64,000 bases of DNA, from contig NC_087067.1 of assembly GCF_963678635.1 (NCBI RefSeq), forward strand, positions 6,552,647-6,616,646, in the 5' to 3' direction. This DNA comes from Symsagittifera roscoffensis. Its lineage: Eukaryota; Xenacoelomorpha; Acoela; Convolutidae. The number at the start of each line of letters is the position of its first letter. Position 1 is the stretch's first letter. A program made the position numbers and the translations under genes. Below the pieces are notes generated by a model. The model was given only the letters and a program-made list of their open reading frames with translations, was not told the origin of the DNA and ran no database searches. This document shows, one piece after another, positions 41,224-52,544 of the stretch.

Positions 41224-43182
41224 ATGACCCCACACAAATCGGATGCGTGTAGAAAGGAGATTGAGACGCTACTAGAGTATGACATGATAGAACCATCCAA
41301 ATCACCGTGGGCGTGTGGAGTAGTGATGGCCAAAAAGAAAGGCGACCAGTTGAGGTTTTGTTGTGACTTTCGATACCTGAACTCCGTCACGGTGAAAGAT
41401 GCCTATCCCATACCTAGGATTGATGAGAGTCTCTCGAAGTTAGGTGATGCAAAATTTTTTACGACTCTTGATTTAGGCTCGGCCTTTTGGCAAGTACCAC
41501 TCAGGAAACAGGACAGGGACAACACAGGGTTTGCCTGCGAGTTGGGTCTGTTTCAATGGAAACGGATGCCGTTTGGAAACTGCAATGCCACAGCCACGTT
41601 TCAGCGGTTGATGGCACACGCGCTGATAGGCGTGACGAAGAAGTATGGCAATCTGGTAATGTGCTACGTGGATGACGTGGTAATAGCGACACCCACACTG
41701 GAGGACCACATTGAGAGACTTGACGAAGCATTTGCGTGCATGAAGAGGTCGGGGCTGAAGTGCGAACCGTCAAAGTGTGAGATACTCAAAGACTCGATAA
41801 AATACTTGGGCAGGATGGTGGACAAACACGGCATCAGACCAAATCCGGACGCAGTAGAAGCAGTTCTAACTTGGAAAGCGCCGAAAACGGAACACCAGTT
41901 GATGAGCTTCCTGGGTTTTGCAAATTATTACAGAGAATTCAGAGAAATCAAAGGCTATGCAGACAAGGTTTATCCGATGCAACAGTTAATGAGGCACAAG
42001 GGCAAGAAGTTCACGTGGAACAACGCAGCGGAAGAGTCATTCCAGAGAATAAAGAAAGAGTTGTGCGAGGCACCAGTACTAGGGATGCCAACAGAGAAAG
42101 GGATGTACGTGCTGGATACGGACGCGTCGGTAGTAGCGATATCGGGAATACTCCACCAGGAACAAGAGTGGAACGGGAAGACAGTCTTGAGACCGATAGC
42201 GTACGGGAGCAAAGTCCTAAGTGACACGGAAATGAAGTACGGAGCACCGAAAGCAGAGATGTTCGCGGTGGTTACCTTTGTCGAGAAATGTAGGGCATAC
42301 CTAGGCAGTGAGCCATTCAAGTTGCGAGTCGACAACAGGGCACTAAGCTGGCTGAAGACGTACTCAATGGACCAAAGTTACATTGGGAGGTTGATAGTTC
42401 GCCTGGACGGATACAACATGATAATTGAGCATAGAACACGAGACAAACATCAAAATGCTGACAGCTTGAGTAAGAAGACGGAGTTCTACGAGAGACAAGA
42501 ACAGAGGGAGGCAGATAGACCTGAGATCAAGGATGGCTTCTCCTTCATGGACAAGGAAACGTACGACAGTCTTCCTCTCACGAGATGGTTGGACAAATCA
42601 GGCAAAACAATAGAAGATCACCCCGAGTTACCAAAAGATACTACGAAAGAAACAATCTGGAATAAGAACAGAGGAATGCCGATAGGAATAATGCTCAAGT
42701 CAAAGATCGTGAGGGAGACGCTCAAAGCAAAAGGCTACGATCTCAACCAGGTAGAGACGGGGGAAGCACAAATAGACGATGACTTAAAGAGGTTACTCGA
42801 GAAACTAGCAGATGATAAGCCCGTGATTCAAGAAAGCTGTAAGGAGGAACCTGAGGTCACAATACTGCGAAAGAGCGGGACAGCTAGTGATGGAAATCCC
42901 TCGAAGGTGACTAACCTTGATGGGAAGGAAGTGGTGCAGTCACTGGTTGAGAAGATCCCAGCTGAGTTACTTGAACAGACCAGAGTCAGGAGAAAGAGAG
43001 TGGAGTTCAAGGAAGAAGCTGAATACCTGGGAATAGGTCAAGAGTCCGGGGAGCGGTCCACGTCCACGGAAGAAGAAAACACTGAAGGAGAAAATTTGTC
43101 CGGGGAGTGTGAACTGTGGGATGAGGACTCGGAAGCGAGCAGTGACAATCAAGATAGTCTCTGCATGATATTGGCAGAATAA
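41224..43182 (+). pseudogene. Element B reverse transcriptase and RNase H
   Basis: Full RT with LRFCCDFRYLNSVTVKD, TTLDLGSAFWQVPL, FQWKRMPFGNC and active-site YVDD near 41665. It continues into FLGFANYYREF (with a three-codon insertion, REI, not in element A) and RNase H with LDTDASVVAISGILH, KAEMFAVVTF and HQNADSLS. The linker has two LSGE/SGE motifs (43043-43054, 43097-43108). A single TAA at 43180-43182 stops it; the same phase continues into the integrase frame. RT itself looks intact. Confidence 0.85.
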
Positions 43183-43239
43183 AAGATCAGACACCACGAC
43201 CGGGAATTACAAACGGATCCGTCCTCAGGAACGTTCAAC

Positions 43240-44226
43240 TTGGACGTGCAGGAAATACGAGGTGGTGAAGAACTTGAGAGGATTGCAGTTTCGAGGAAGC
43301 CATTCAGGGAACTATCATGCAATTCAAATGTGAGAACAAATCTGGTGCCAGAAGATGACATGAAGGTAGTAAGGAGGATAGTATGCGTGAAGCTGAATGA
43401 CGACACCCACAACCCTGGGGAGATGAATGGGCAGATCATGGCGCTGAAGGAACATGTCAAGGCGAGATATAGGCTGTCGGACCTGATAAGAGCCCAGAAG
43501 AATGACAAGATGACAAGCAATCTCTCCAAATGGATCCGAATGGGGTCCAAGGAGAAAGGGGAACTTGAAGAAGACAGCTACAAGATCCTAAATCAGTTCT
43601 ACAAAGAGAGGAAAGAGTTATTCTATCACACGGCTGACGGGGTGGTAGCATGCAAGAGAAAAGACGAGGACAAGATACTACACAAGCACAACCTCATCAT
43701 ATTACCACAATTGTACCAGACAGAAGTGCTGTTCAGATCACATGACCAAATGGGGCACCAGGGGATAGACAAAGTGCAACAAAGAATACTTCACAGGTTC
43801 GATTGGCCGGGATTGAGGAAAGCCTGTGAGAGGTGGGTGAATGCATGCCTGGCATGCTTGCAAGTGAAAGATCCAAGGAAGATGAAATTCCCACTCAAGT
43901 CGGTGGAAAGCTCGGAATTTAATGAAGTGGTGCAAATAGACCATGAGAAGATCTGTATGACGGAGTCGGGGTATAACCAGATACTGGTTATAATTGATCA
44001 CTTCACAAAGCTGGCAGAAGCGGTGCCGTGTCAAACAGCTTCGGCAGAGGAGACTTGTGACCCCTTGATAACCCATTGGATATCAAGGTATGGTTGTCCA
44101 ATGACTTTTCAGTCAGACAACGGCAAGGCCTTTGTGGGGGACTTGACTAAGGAATTAATGAAGAGGTCAAGCACACTCAACGACTTACCATCCTCAGACC
44201 AACAGGCTGGTAGAGAGACAGAATAG
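43240..44226 (+). pseudogene. Element B integrase, N-terminal and catalytic part
   Basis: It shows the zinc-binding H-H-C-C finger (SHDQMGHQG...ACLACLQ) and catalytic Asp in VVQIDHEKIC and FQSDNGKAFVGD. A short deletion of about 11-13 bases near 44168 (after ELMKRS) shifts the frame, so the catalytic Glu segment LVERQN is read only in another phase (44205-44222). It is in phase with 41224-43182 upstream except for the TAA at 43180. Confidence 0.8.
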
Positions 44227-44559
44227 AACGTTGGTGAACATGCTGAGGGTATACTGCTCCAGATACATGACGGACTGGGATAAATATCTGCCGCAAGTCG
44301 TAGGGGCATACAACAGTACTCAACACTCAACGACGGTATCAGTCCATTCATGATGTTGACAGGCAAAGAGAGAGCGATGCCCCTGACGTTCTTTTACCCG
44401 GAGTATGAAGGGAGGAGGACGTCACCCCAAGCTTACGTGAAAGAAGCGATCAGGAGACAGCAGGAGATAAACGAGCTATGCAGGAGGAACACTGCGCAGG
44501 CACAAATGAGACAGCGCTAGAAATATGATGAAGAAATATTACAGGCAAAGCCATATGAA
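44227..44559 (+). pseudogene. Element B integrase C-terminal segment, out of frame
   Basis: Conserved segments MLRVYCSRYM, then MMLTGKERAMPLTFFYPEYEG and RRQQEINELCRRN, can be read here in two different phases, and a TAG at 44518-44520 interrupts them. They match element A residues about 2565-2650 in order. Confidence 0.7.
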
Positions 44560-45444
44560 GTGGGCCAGTATGTGTGGGTTTTCCAGAATGTGATACCGCC
44601 CAAAGGGACGAAGAAACTGCTCAAGAAATGGAGAGGACCATTCATGATAACTGAAGTACATCAGCAAGGACGGTTCTACCGCTTGAGTACTGGGCGAGCA
44701 GCACATTATGAGAACCTGAAGCCTCATGTCCCATCCCCAGAGGACTGGTGTGTACCAAAGGACATGGAGGGACTAGAGTACCTACTGGTGGAACCAGCAT
44801 GTGAAGTGAACGAGAAAGGCACCAGAGATAAGAATGATGGCAATGAGAACTTGAGTTTGGATGACAATGAAAAAATAGACGCGGACTCTGAAGCGGAATC
44901 TTTTGTGGAAGAAGATTGGAACGATCCGGAGCAAGGTGAGGTGCCGAAGTGGACAAAACCAGAGTTGTCAATACCAGCGGGGACAAGGAGTGGCAATCGC
45001 AAACGCACAGGCATGAGGTACAACAGGTACGGGGACGATTTCCTGATCGACAAGATACAGCCCGATGACCTAAGCAAAGAACTAATAAGTGTGGGCGAGC
45101 TGGCGGCAGATGGTGAATGGCAGATCATTGATGATAATAAACACTACCCACAGGAAGACTACTCAACACCGGAGCGGGAGACGGATTTAGAACAGAGCGA
45201 GATAGAGAGGAGGGAGAATACGAACCTGATGATATTGGAATGGATGCGCGATGTCAAGAACGGAAGCGAAGAAGGACAGAGCATACAGCAAGTTGACATA
45301 TCAGCGGGGAGGTACATGAAAACGGAGGATCCTCTTTTCGGCTGGACAGCAACAGACAGCCCGCTCGACATTCCGCCAGATAATTCAGACCCAGCATCAT
45401 CGACGGGGACGTCGATAAATATTTTGTCCGGGGAGTGGGGGTAG
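44560..45444 (+). pseudogene. Element B GPY/F-like module and acidic spacer
   Basis: It begins with YVWVFQNVIPPKGTKKLLKK and WRGPFMITEV, the integrase C-terminal module, then GRAAHYENLKPH and an acidic spacer with CEVNEKGTRDKNDGNE as in element A. It ends at a TAG just after the internal TGTCCGGGGAGT motif. Here element B has one T fewer than element A in the preceding T-run, which shifts the frame so that LSGEWG is read instead of FVRGVG. Confidence 0.8.
45425..45436 (+). promoter_or_regulatory. Candidate central polypurine tract of element B
   Basis: TGTCCGGGGAGT followed by GGGGGTAGG is conserved base for base with 17069-17080 of element A. The preceding GGGGACGTCGAT is also kept. The coding frame through it differs between the two elements because of a one-base indel, yet the DNA word is unchanged. 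Confidence 0.5.
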
Positions 45445-46039
45445 GACTTACCCACACCGAAAATTTGATGATAAAGAAACTCAGAGAAGTTAGAGAAAAG
45501 TGCGGATTGGAACTGGAAGGGGAGGAGGCCGAGCCTACCATAGGACGGAATTTCGAAACGAAGTTTGAAATACCAAACGAATACTCAGAGAATATCCTGA
45601 TAACGGATAGTGACTTCATTCTGTCAGACAGGACTAGCGCAATCTGTATCACGGCGGACATGAGTTTCAAATCAAGACTGGAAGCTGACTTCAAGAGAGA
45701 GTACCAGAACGTGGAGTTTATGTTTAGACAGAGACCGGGACTGGGAGGAATGGCCGCGCTTCCACCATCAGTAGCACAAGTCCCGGGCAAATACCTGTGC
45801 TTCCTAGTGACGAGGGTCAATGACAGGAACACGATCGATCCTAACACGTGATGTTGGCACTAACGAGACTACGAGACTTCATGATTGAAAGAGGGATAAC
45901 GGAGGTCTCAATGCCGGTGTATGACCCAAACAGGGGGAAATTGAGCCCAAGGGAATTGTACGCTATCCTACATGTGGTCTTCGCAGAAACTGAGATAATG
46001 GTGCATCTTCACAAGAAATACTACTTGAGCATCGCCTGA
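45435..46039 (+). pseudogene. Element B macro-like domain (C-terminus of polyprotein)
   Basis: Two frames (45435-45851 and 45848-46039), split by a single-base shift at about 45850, together cover the element A C-terminal domain. Elements are ILITDSDFI, ITADMSFKSRLEADFKREY, PGLGGMAAL, YLCFLVTRVNDR, then LALTRLRDFM, GITEVSMPVYDPNRGKL, LYAILHVVFAET and IMVHLHKKYYL. Conservation against the overall divergence of the two elements argues that the domain was under selection. The fold call is by motif order. Confidence 0.65.
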
Positions 46040-46403
46040 GTCGCGTACTCGGGGATCTTGAGTTGGGCATGAGGGAAGAATCTCGAGTTAGGTGTGGGTG
46101 TACAAAACAGGTAAAAAATCTTAGAGGTGATTGGCATGACAATAAAAATTTTAATGATTTGATGGTGCTAAAACATAAAATGAATCTGCATGTTTTTAGA
46201 AAATTTCCAATTGAACTATTTTAGTAGGACGAAAAGGAAAGGGTTTTAGCTATAGTAGTAAGGGGGGTTTTTAGGTAAGGAACAAAGCCTGTTAGTCTAA
46301 AAATGGGGTGTTATTTTCTGATTGATTTGGTAAAGTCAAATTGACTACTCAACTGTATTCAATTGAAGAAAGAGAACACACGTTGAACGACGCCTCAAGA
46401 AGT
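46040..46403 (+). other. Spacer between element B pol and the accessory frames
   Basis: AT-rich, with stops in all frames; no gene seen. Confidence 0.4.
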
Positions 46404-46480
46404 AAACTCAAGTTGCTCAGGTAAACTCAAGTTGCTAATACTCAAGTTGCTCAGGTAGAACTCAAGTTGCTAATACTCAA
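46404..46480 (+). repeat. Short tandem array of ACTCAAGTTGCT words
   Basis: ACTCAAGTTGCT or a close variant occurs four times (about 46407, 46425, 46440 and 46459), followed by ACTCAAGATCACT. It lies directly before the ATG of the coiled-coil frame and could be leader-type repeats of that RNA. Confidence 0.7.
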
Positions 46481-46486
46481 GATCAC

Positions 46487-47644
46487 TTGGAAATTACGGA
46501 AATGGCAGATCGATTCTGGAAGTCCATGCCATCGGCTTTGAAAAAACCCACACTTGACGAATTGTACAGACGTCTAAGGGACCTGGATTATACTCAAGTG
46601 GATGAGAGAATGACAGTGATGTTGAATGCCATCCTCCAGTTGGAGGATGAGGGCGAGTGCCGGGAGTCTGCGACAGAAGCAGTTTTGATGGTGGGCTACA
46701 CCACCGATGGAATATCCAATCAAGAGCAAACCAGGTGGCTGTCCTGGAACGTAGATGGAGCAATAAGGGGGTTCGACTTGGCAAGGAACCCTGACTTGAG
46801 TAACAATGTTGAGTATGGTGCAGGGGAGTTCCCACTGCCGGTCAGACCATCAGTCAGATCCACGGGCCAAAGCACGAGTAAGACACCATTGATGTCACGG
46901 GCGCAGCAAACGGGGGAAGCGAATCCGGACGTCAGTATCATGAAGAGAGAGCTTGAGATGACTCAGCGGGAGAGGAACAAGGCGAACCTCGACCGGGATC
47001 AAGCGAAGCTCGAGAGAGATCAGGCAAAACTTGAGAGGGATCAAGCGCGGAGGGAACTGGACATGTTGAGAGCTGAACAGCTACAGGCGGAAAGGGTGCG
47101 AGAGAATGCCGCGAATTGCGAGCAGCTGAAGTCGGAGCTTGAAAGGATCCAGCAACGACAACGCGAGCTCGACATGCAGAAAGGGGCTAGGCCCAAAGAG
47201 CGGGTGGTGACCAGCTCAAGACCAGAGTCACGAATGGAGGTGGATGAAGCTCCTAGGTCAAAGGGACAATTTAACCTCGATCGCGCGGCTCAAGAAAATA
47301 TGAACGAAGGGTTGGAAGTGTGGATACCGACTGAATCAGCGTCCTCCCTGCGTGGTCTAGAGACACAAGTAATACGCCCGTTGATGGACGTCGCGCTGCC
47401 TGGATATTCACCAAGTTCGACCCCGGGTAGTAGTCAGGTGAGTGGGAGCTCGTCACGTCTGAAAGAGTTGCACGAGCGGCTACAGCTAAGGAGTTGCGAG
47501 AGTTCAGCAAGAGCGGAGCAACCCTCGACGTGGGGGGAGCAACCTGTCAGGAGCGTGGTGATCTCAAGTTACAAGAAGAATACGGAAGGTAGATACCACA
47601 GGCACAATCGGATTGACTGGAGCACGGCGCAGAGAGACAGATGA
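46487..47644 (+). CDS. Element B accessory frame 1: coiled-coil protein (385 residues)
   Basis: The frame opens near 46487; an ATG follows at 46502. The N-terminal ~100 residues are mixed (FWKSMPSALKKPTLDELYRRL). Residues ~150-235 are an uninterrupted charged coiled coil with tandem DQAKLER repeats. Then comes a Ser/Pro-rich region ending RYHRHNRIDW. About 50 bases after its stop the SGNH-hydrolase frame begins, with one or two frame breaks between. The two were probably one protein: coiled coil followed by esterase. That order recalls ORF1 proteins of CR1-like LINEs. No counterpart in element A. Confidence 0.65.
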   Translation: MEITEMADRFWKSMPSALKKPTLDELYRRLRDLDYTQVDERMTVMLNAILQLEDEGECRESATEAVLMVGYTTDGISNQEQTRWLSWNVDGAIRGFDLARNPDLSNNVEYGAGEFPLPVRPSVRSTGQSTSKTPLMSRAQQTGEANPDVSIMKRELEMTQRERNKANLDRDQAKLERDQAKLERDQARRELDMLRAEQLQAERVRENAANCEQLKSELERIQQRQRELDMQKGARPKERVVTSSRPESRMEVDEAPRSKGQFNLDRAAQENMNEGLEVWIPTESASSLRGLETQVIRPLMDVALPGYSPSSTPGSSQVSGSSSRLKELHERLQLRSCESSARAEQPSTWGEQPVRSVVISSYKKNTEGRYHRHNRIDWSTAQRDR

Positions 47645-47692
47645 GATTGCTTCCATGACGCGGCTTGGGTGGAATACCTCACGTAGCCACGT

Positions 47693-49899
47693 GTGCCCGA
47701 GGGGGTGGTTCACCTGATCATAGGAGACAGCTTGTTGCGGGTGCTGACCCGGATCCAGTCCCATTGGCAAACGGGGATCTTGAGCTTCGCTGGAGCTGCG
47801 ACGCCGCAGATGTTAGCAACACTTGAGTTGCTAGGGATGGCAAGAGTATACACGGTGACTCTGATGGTCGGGACGAATGACGTGTCCAGGGGGAAGCAAG
47901 GAAGGTGACGAGGCTGCACGACAAGATGAGCTGCATTCTTGAGGAATTGCGGATTCAAATGGATCCGGCTATTCTTACGGTGTGCACCATCCCTTACAAC
48001 ATGAAAGCGGACCAGCATGCGATGGAGATGAACACAAAAGTGCGAAACCTGAACGAAATAATCAGGCAGATAAACCGAAGAAGTGTCCTCCCCGTTGGGT
48101 TGTTGGATGTGGCCGAGCAAATGGAGCTATCTGCTTTCCCTGACGATGCATCCTCGGATGGGATTCACTTTGACAGGCCCAGAGAGGTGGAGTGGTTAAA
48201 TGACGTCTTCCAAAGGCACATAAGTGCATTGGAGGCAGAACTGCTAGAGACGGCACAGGTCACATTCGGACCACCCCCAAATCCACCCTTCTTCAACCCG
48301 AGGGCTTTGTCCAGTAGCTTGGGTGCGATGGCCGATTCTAGAGACAGTTCGAGGAGCAGCCGGACCAAGTTGCCGGGCGCCGCGCCCATGGAGGCTGAGG
48401 AGGCAACGTCATCAACTCCTCAGGAATCAGTAATATCCTCGGTGGTGGCGGAGAAGAAGAAACCAGCGGAGACCAGCAGGTCGAGATATATGGAGAAGGT
48501 GAAGGAGCTCGACTTGGAAGACCTGGAATGCAGGCAGGAGTTAGCGAAAGCTTTAGGTCTTGAGTGGGTGTCGCACGAAGACTTGGGTAGACACCAGTGC
48601 GTGGACTGGCTGAAGGCTCACGAGACACATTTCTCGAGAGCGAAAATGATGGAGACGGCGGATCTGACTGGGTTTCCTACAAAATCGGTGATGGGACCTA
48701 TCAACTACAGACCTCTCAAGTCATTAGGGAGTCCGGGACTCGTGGTGGAGCCTCCCAAGCACCGAACCAGCATTGCCAGAATTAGGGTGGCCACACCAGC
48801 ACAGTTCAGGGTGGTGGACAAACTGATGGATCCGAGAGAGATGGAATTACCAGACGCCGCGTATGAAGGTGCAAGATTGGCCAACGATCCCAGATATGGG
48901 AAACCCTGCGGGAATACGCAGCTGGCCAAAACCTTGGCAGTATATGACAGGGCAGACCCAGCCGCTGCGAGGGTGGTAATCGTGGCGGGATCGGACTTTG
49001 AGGGAACGTCTCCCAAGTTATTTTGGCCGGAAACTCTGATATATTCACTGCCGGGAGCGGAGCTAAACCAGATGTTAACCCTGATGGTGGCGATAAAATC
49101 GGAGATGCCTTGCGAGCCTGAGCTACTGCTGTTTGCAGGGATGAACGATCACTTGCATGCGATGGGGTTTCTTGAGCAGCTCAAGGGGGATGAACCGGTA
49201 CCGAAGAAGATCTGGGAGGCCATCCAGACATTATTTGCGGCCATGAATGAAGTACAAGAGAACGTCGCCTCACGATTTGGCTCCAAGACAAAAGTAGCGT
49301 TCACGACGTCCCCCGGGTACGCGAGCATGCCCCCAGCTCTGCAATTTGTGTATGCGATCTTGATCTTGATAGCAGAGGGCAATGGGTGGCGTGTTCTGAT
49401 GGCAGCTCCCAATCGGGAGCTGGAACCTACGAACTTGAGACTTCGCAAATCAGAACTGACGGCGGCGTGGGCGGACGTGTCCCACGCGTTGAGGGGCTTC
49501 TACGAGTTGGCTGACATCCTCATCGTATTGGACGAGGTCCTCTTGCTAGAGATATCCAACTTCGCTAGACAACTCAAGCTCAGTCCGATTATAGGGGTTG
49601 ATCATCCAGTGGTGACTCACCTGACGGCCAGTCTGTGGTTTCGAAGCATGGAGTTGACCATCACAAGTTCCACCAGTGAAACTAGAGGGCCGAGCAACGA
49701 GAGGAAGAACGTGGCCGCAGCGGAGAAACAGCTGGAGTCGATGGTGTATCGACTGACGCAAGAGAGAGGCAGGTGGCCCTTCCTGACACCAAGGCTGGAG
49801 AACGTCACGGAGAAGACAAGGGAAGGTGCACCACTTCTGGTAAAGCAGATCTGGGATTTTCTGAGGAGCAGCTGGAAGTGGCCGAGAAGAGGGAAATGA
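47693..49899 (+). pseudogene. Element B accessory frame 2: SGNH-hydrolase domain and second domain, frameshifted
   Basis: The frame 47693-47908 gives VVHLIIGDSLLRVL (block I, GDS at 47720-47731), FAGAATPQM (candidate block II Gly) and LMVGTNDVSRG (block III, GTND at 47870-47881). A shift near 47900 leads to 47905-49899, whose early part holds SSDGIHFDRPREVEWLN (block V, Asp at 48157, His at 48166). The Ser, Asn, Asp and His of an SGNH/GDSL hydrolase are therefore all present. Further on (48973-49640) a second domain has VVIVAGSDFEG, LFAGMNDHLHA and VDHPVVTHLT, spaced like a degenerate second SGNH fold. Such hydrolases cleave acyl or ester bonds; the substrate is unknown. Absent from element A. 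Confidence 0.65.
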
Positions 49900-50933
49900 C
49901 GGTTGGCAGGTTCGTCACGGCAGCCAACGAGGTCACGATTGGAGGATTCTGGAGGGAGCACGCAAGGGGCGAGCTGAGGACGAGGAGGGATCACGAGATT
50001 CTTGGGTTCTTGAGTCCTTGTTGGAAAAAGGAGTTCCTGGCTGGAGTGTACCGCGCGAAAGAGACCATCTTTGGAGCCTTCATACAGGAAATTTTGAATA
50101 TGCCCATCAGTCTGTTGCTGGCACTGTACCTGGTTTACCCAAGGTACCTGTTCAATATGGGTCCAGCGTACATGTTCAGTCGGGGCGTGGACACACTCCG
50201 GATTGACGGGTACTTGGCATTGGTGCTTCTAACCCACGGGGAACTGGTGTCATTTCACCGACTGATGAAGTACGGAGAGCCTCTGTCGATGGGAAGAGCA
50301 CACTCGAGCATTGACACCTATTCGTATAAGTGTGCTGCCGGACTAAAGACGCTGCTGGTGCAGTACCTACTGATGCAAAACCGGCACCTGACTGGTGAAG
50401 AAAAGAGCCCAAAGACAAGAGACGAGTGGAGGAAAGTGAATGGAGGCATGCCTCTGTTGACGGACCTATGCCTGGCCATGAGATCGGACCCCATGGGGAT
50501 GATCCGGGGGCTAGAGGAGGTCGTAACCTGTATCTATGGACCGGCCGTCACGTTCGCGTTTCCAGATCCTCTGGTGACAACTTATCGATACTCAGTGACC
50601 CACGTGAGCCTCATAAGCATATTAGATGGGAAAACACTCAATTGGTGTCAGCAGGAGGTGCTAAGGGCACAGATGAGCAACACGGTGCTCTTCGGAAAGG
50701 TGAAGGATCCGGAGTTGGTGGTATACAGTTTCCGAGGACAATTGCAGTGCAGGATGGGAGGCAAGCACGAAGGCCCCATCGAAACCTATCCCAAGTTCTG
50801 GAATCTAAATCCCCTGACGGCAAATGGACAAGAGATCTTGAGAATCCCCGCATGGAAGAATAGCTTCGAGCTGGTGAAAAGGGAGCTAGAGGCGATATTA
50901 GAGAAGGAGGTCCTGCCAGCAAGCATTCCATAA
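49773..50933 (+). CDS. Element B accessory frame 3, unknown
   Basis: This overlaps the previous frame. The switch at about 49850 (LGFSEEQLEVAEKREM) suggests one ancestral protein broken by a frameshift. It contains a hydrophobic stretch ISLLLALYLVYPRYLF (possible membrane helix or buried helix) and Trp/Tyr-rich segments. No known domain recognised. Codon use and lack of stops over ~360 codons support past coding. Confidence 0.55.
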   Translation: MALPDTKAGERHGEDKGRCTTSGKADLGFSEEQLEVAEKREMTVGRFVTAANEVTIGGFWREHARGELRTRRDHEILGFLSPCWKKEFLAGVYRAKETIFGAFIQEILNMPISLLLALYLVYPRYLFNMGPAYMFSRGVDTLRIDGYLALVLLTHGELVSFHRLMKYGEPLSMGRAHSSIDTYSYKCAAGLKTLLVQYLLMQNRHLTGEEKSPKTRDEWRKVNGGMPLLTDLCLAMRSDPMGMIRGLEEVVTCIYGPAVTFAFPDPLVTTYRYSVTHVSLISILDGKTLNWCQQEVLRAQMSNTVLFGKVKDPELVVYSFRGQLQCRMGGKHEGPIETYPKFWNLNPLTANGQEILRIPAWKNSFELVKRELEAILEKEVLPASIP

Positions 50934-50942
50934 TTTCCAACA

Positions 50943-52544
50943 GTGAGGAGAATGACCCTGGGGATGAACAGCTCCCTGGTGGTCCCGTCCCTTTTCGCCA
51001 GAGCGGCAACCGAAGAACAGCAGAAAGAGTTCATCGACGGCTGGGATCCTCTCTTCATCGGCTACTCTGCAGCCATTTATTTTCATACTAGCGATGCGAA
51101 AATAAATTCTTGGACAACTCAAGCCAAGAAGATGAGAGGGTCGATGCCCCCGAAATTTGAAGTACGAGATGCCTTGAGAACACTCGAGCGGGCGGGTCTA
51201 GAGAACAAGTTGCCGGTGTGGGACGATGGCAGGATGATCGTGAATGAAGGACATATCGCGCTGAAAGGAGACGAGATGGTGTTTGACACAAGGAAATACC
51301 GGGCACCTTATGGACTAGAGCAGGTGGAAATGAGACAGGAGGGAAAGGAGCTGGATGCAGCAGGCCCATTGTATGTGGCTCTGACAGAGTATAAGAAAAC
51401 GGGTCCAGCGACACCATCACTCCTATCAGTGGACACCCCTGGGGATAAAAGGAGTGGTCCCGTAGAAGATCGATTCAGAAGGATTCTTGAGAGGATAGAA
51501 GCAGAATCGGGAGAGGAGAGCATGGATGAGACTCTCAGTGAGGCAGGAGAGGATATGGATGTGGGAAACACACCGGAGCAGAAGCCATCAGAGGAAGAGT
51601 TCACCACGCAAGAGCTGTTGAAAGATCTGAGTGGAGAAAATTGGGCAGACACCCCCACGCCACCTCTGACCTCATCTCCCCGCAAGAATCTAGAGTTGCC
51701 ACTGACGAGCGACAATCCCAACATGGGAATGATCTTCCTGAGTGCGGAGAGAAGGGAGAAGAACACCTTCGAGGGAAACAGGGATGCCTTCCTAGGCACT
51801 CTGGATGAGGAGGCTTGGCGAAAATTCTTGAGTGATTTTAATCGAGAAGTGGAGGACGACACCACATTGGACGATTTTAAGGAGGAGCTGTGGGACACGG
51901 TGGTGGAATTTGGAGAGCCTGTCCTGATGGGGACAGGTCTGGAGGAGAAAGCTAGAGGAGAGCTGCTGAGCAAGATGGTCGAGTTGAGGAAGGCATCACA
52001 AAAGACCAAAGAAGACAAATGTAAAGACAGCTCTACTCTGAAACAAAAAACTAGCAATAAAATAATTGAACATGTAAGGGGGGATAAGGTCGGAACTAGT
52101 AATATAATTAAAAGTACTAATATCCTTAAGGCTCGAGCAGGGGGGAGGCAAGAGTTGGAAGGGTTGGATGGAGACAAGGAAGTCGAATCAGTGATGATAA
52201 CGACAACGCCCCCGAGTAGAGACGTGAGGTCTCGCAAGAGGAAGAGAGACGTGGAGGGATTGGGCAGTCCTTCAGCGGATGCGGTTTCGGACAGGAACTT
52301 GAGAGAAACAGCCCCCATGGTTCTGGCACGATGGAAGACAGCAGCCTACAAGAGTAGCTACGAGCCGAGGAAACTGCTCGACGTAGAAAGAGAGATGGAG
52401 ATCCCCACATGCTCAACAACGGAAGAAGACTTCAAACCTCAGAGGATAAAAATGAAGCGAGGTTCGACGAGCGGAAGACCTGGGAAGTGGACGTCGGCAA
52501 AGAATGGGTCTCAAATGAACACCAGGCTACCGGGAAGCGGGTGA
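50943..52544 (+). CDS. Element B accessory frame 4: acidic protein (533 residues), unknown
   Basis: It begins nine bases after the previous stop. The first ATG is at 50952, but the join suggests continuity with frame 3. Residues 1-150 look globular (FIDGWDPLFIGYSAAIYF). The rest is acidic and Ser/Thr/Pro-rich, with ESGEESMDETLSEAGEDMD. A basic patch SRKRKRDVEG near residue 425 could be a nuclear localisation signal (inference). It overlaps the start of the second-protein homologue (52409) in another phase. Absent from element A. Confidence 0.55.
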   Translation: MRRMTLGMNSSLVVPSLFARAATEEQQKEFIDGWDPLFIGYSAAIYFHTSDAKINSWTTQAKKMRGSMPPKFEVRDALRTLERAGLENKLPVWDDGRMIVNEGHIALKGDEMVFDTRKYRAPYGLEQVEMRQEGKELDAAGPLYVALTEYKKTGPATPSLLSVDTPGDKRSGPVEDRFRRILERIEAESGEESMDETLSEAGEDMDVGNTPEQKPSEEEFTTQELLKDLSGENWADTPTPPLTSSPRKNLELPLTSDNPNMGMIFLSAERREKNTFEGNRDAFLGTLDEEAWRKFLSDFNREVEDDTTLDDFKEELWDTVVEFGEPVLMGTGLEEKARGELLSKMVELRKASQKTKEDKCKDSSTLKQKTSNKIIEHVRGDKVGTSNIIKSTNILKARAGGRQELEGLDGDKEVESVMITTTPPSRDVRSRKRKRDVEGLGSPSADAVSDRNLRETAPMVLARWKTAAYKSSYEPRKLLDVEREMEIPTCSTTEEDFKPQRIKMKRGSTSGRPGKWTSAKNGSQMNTRLPGSG

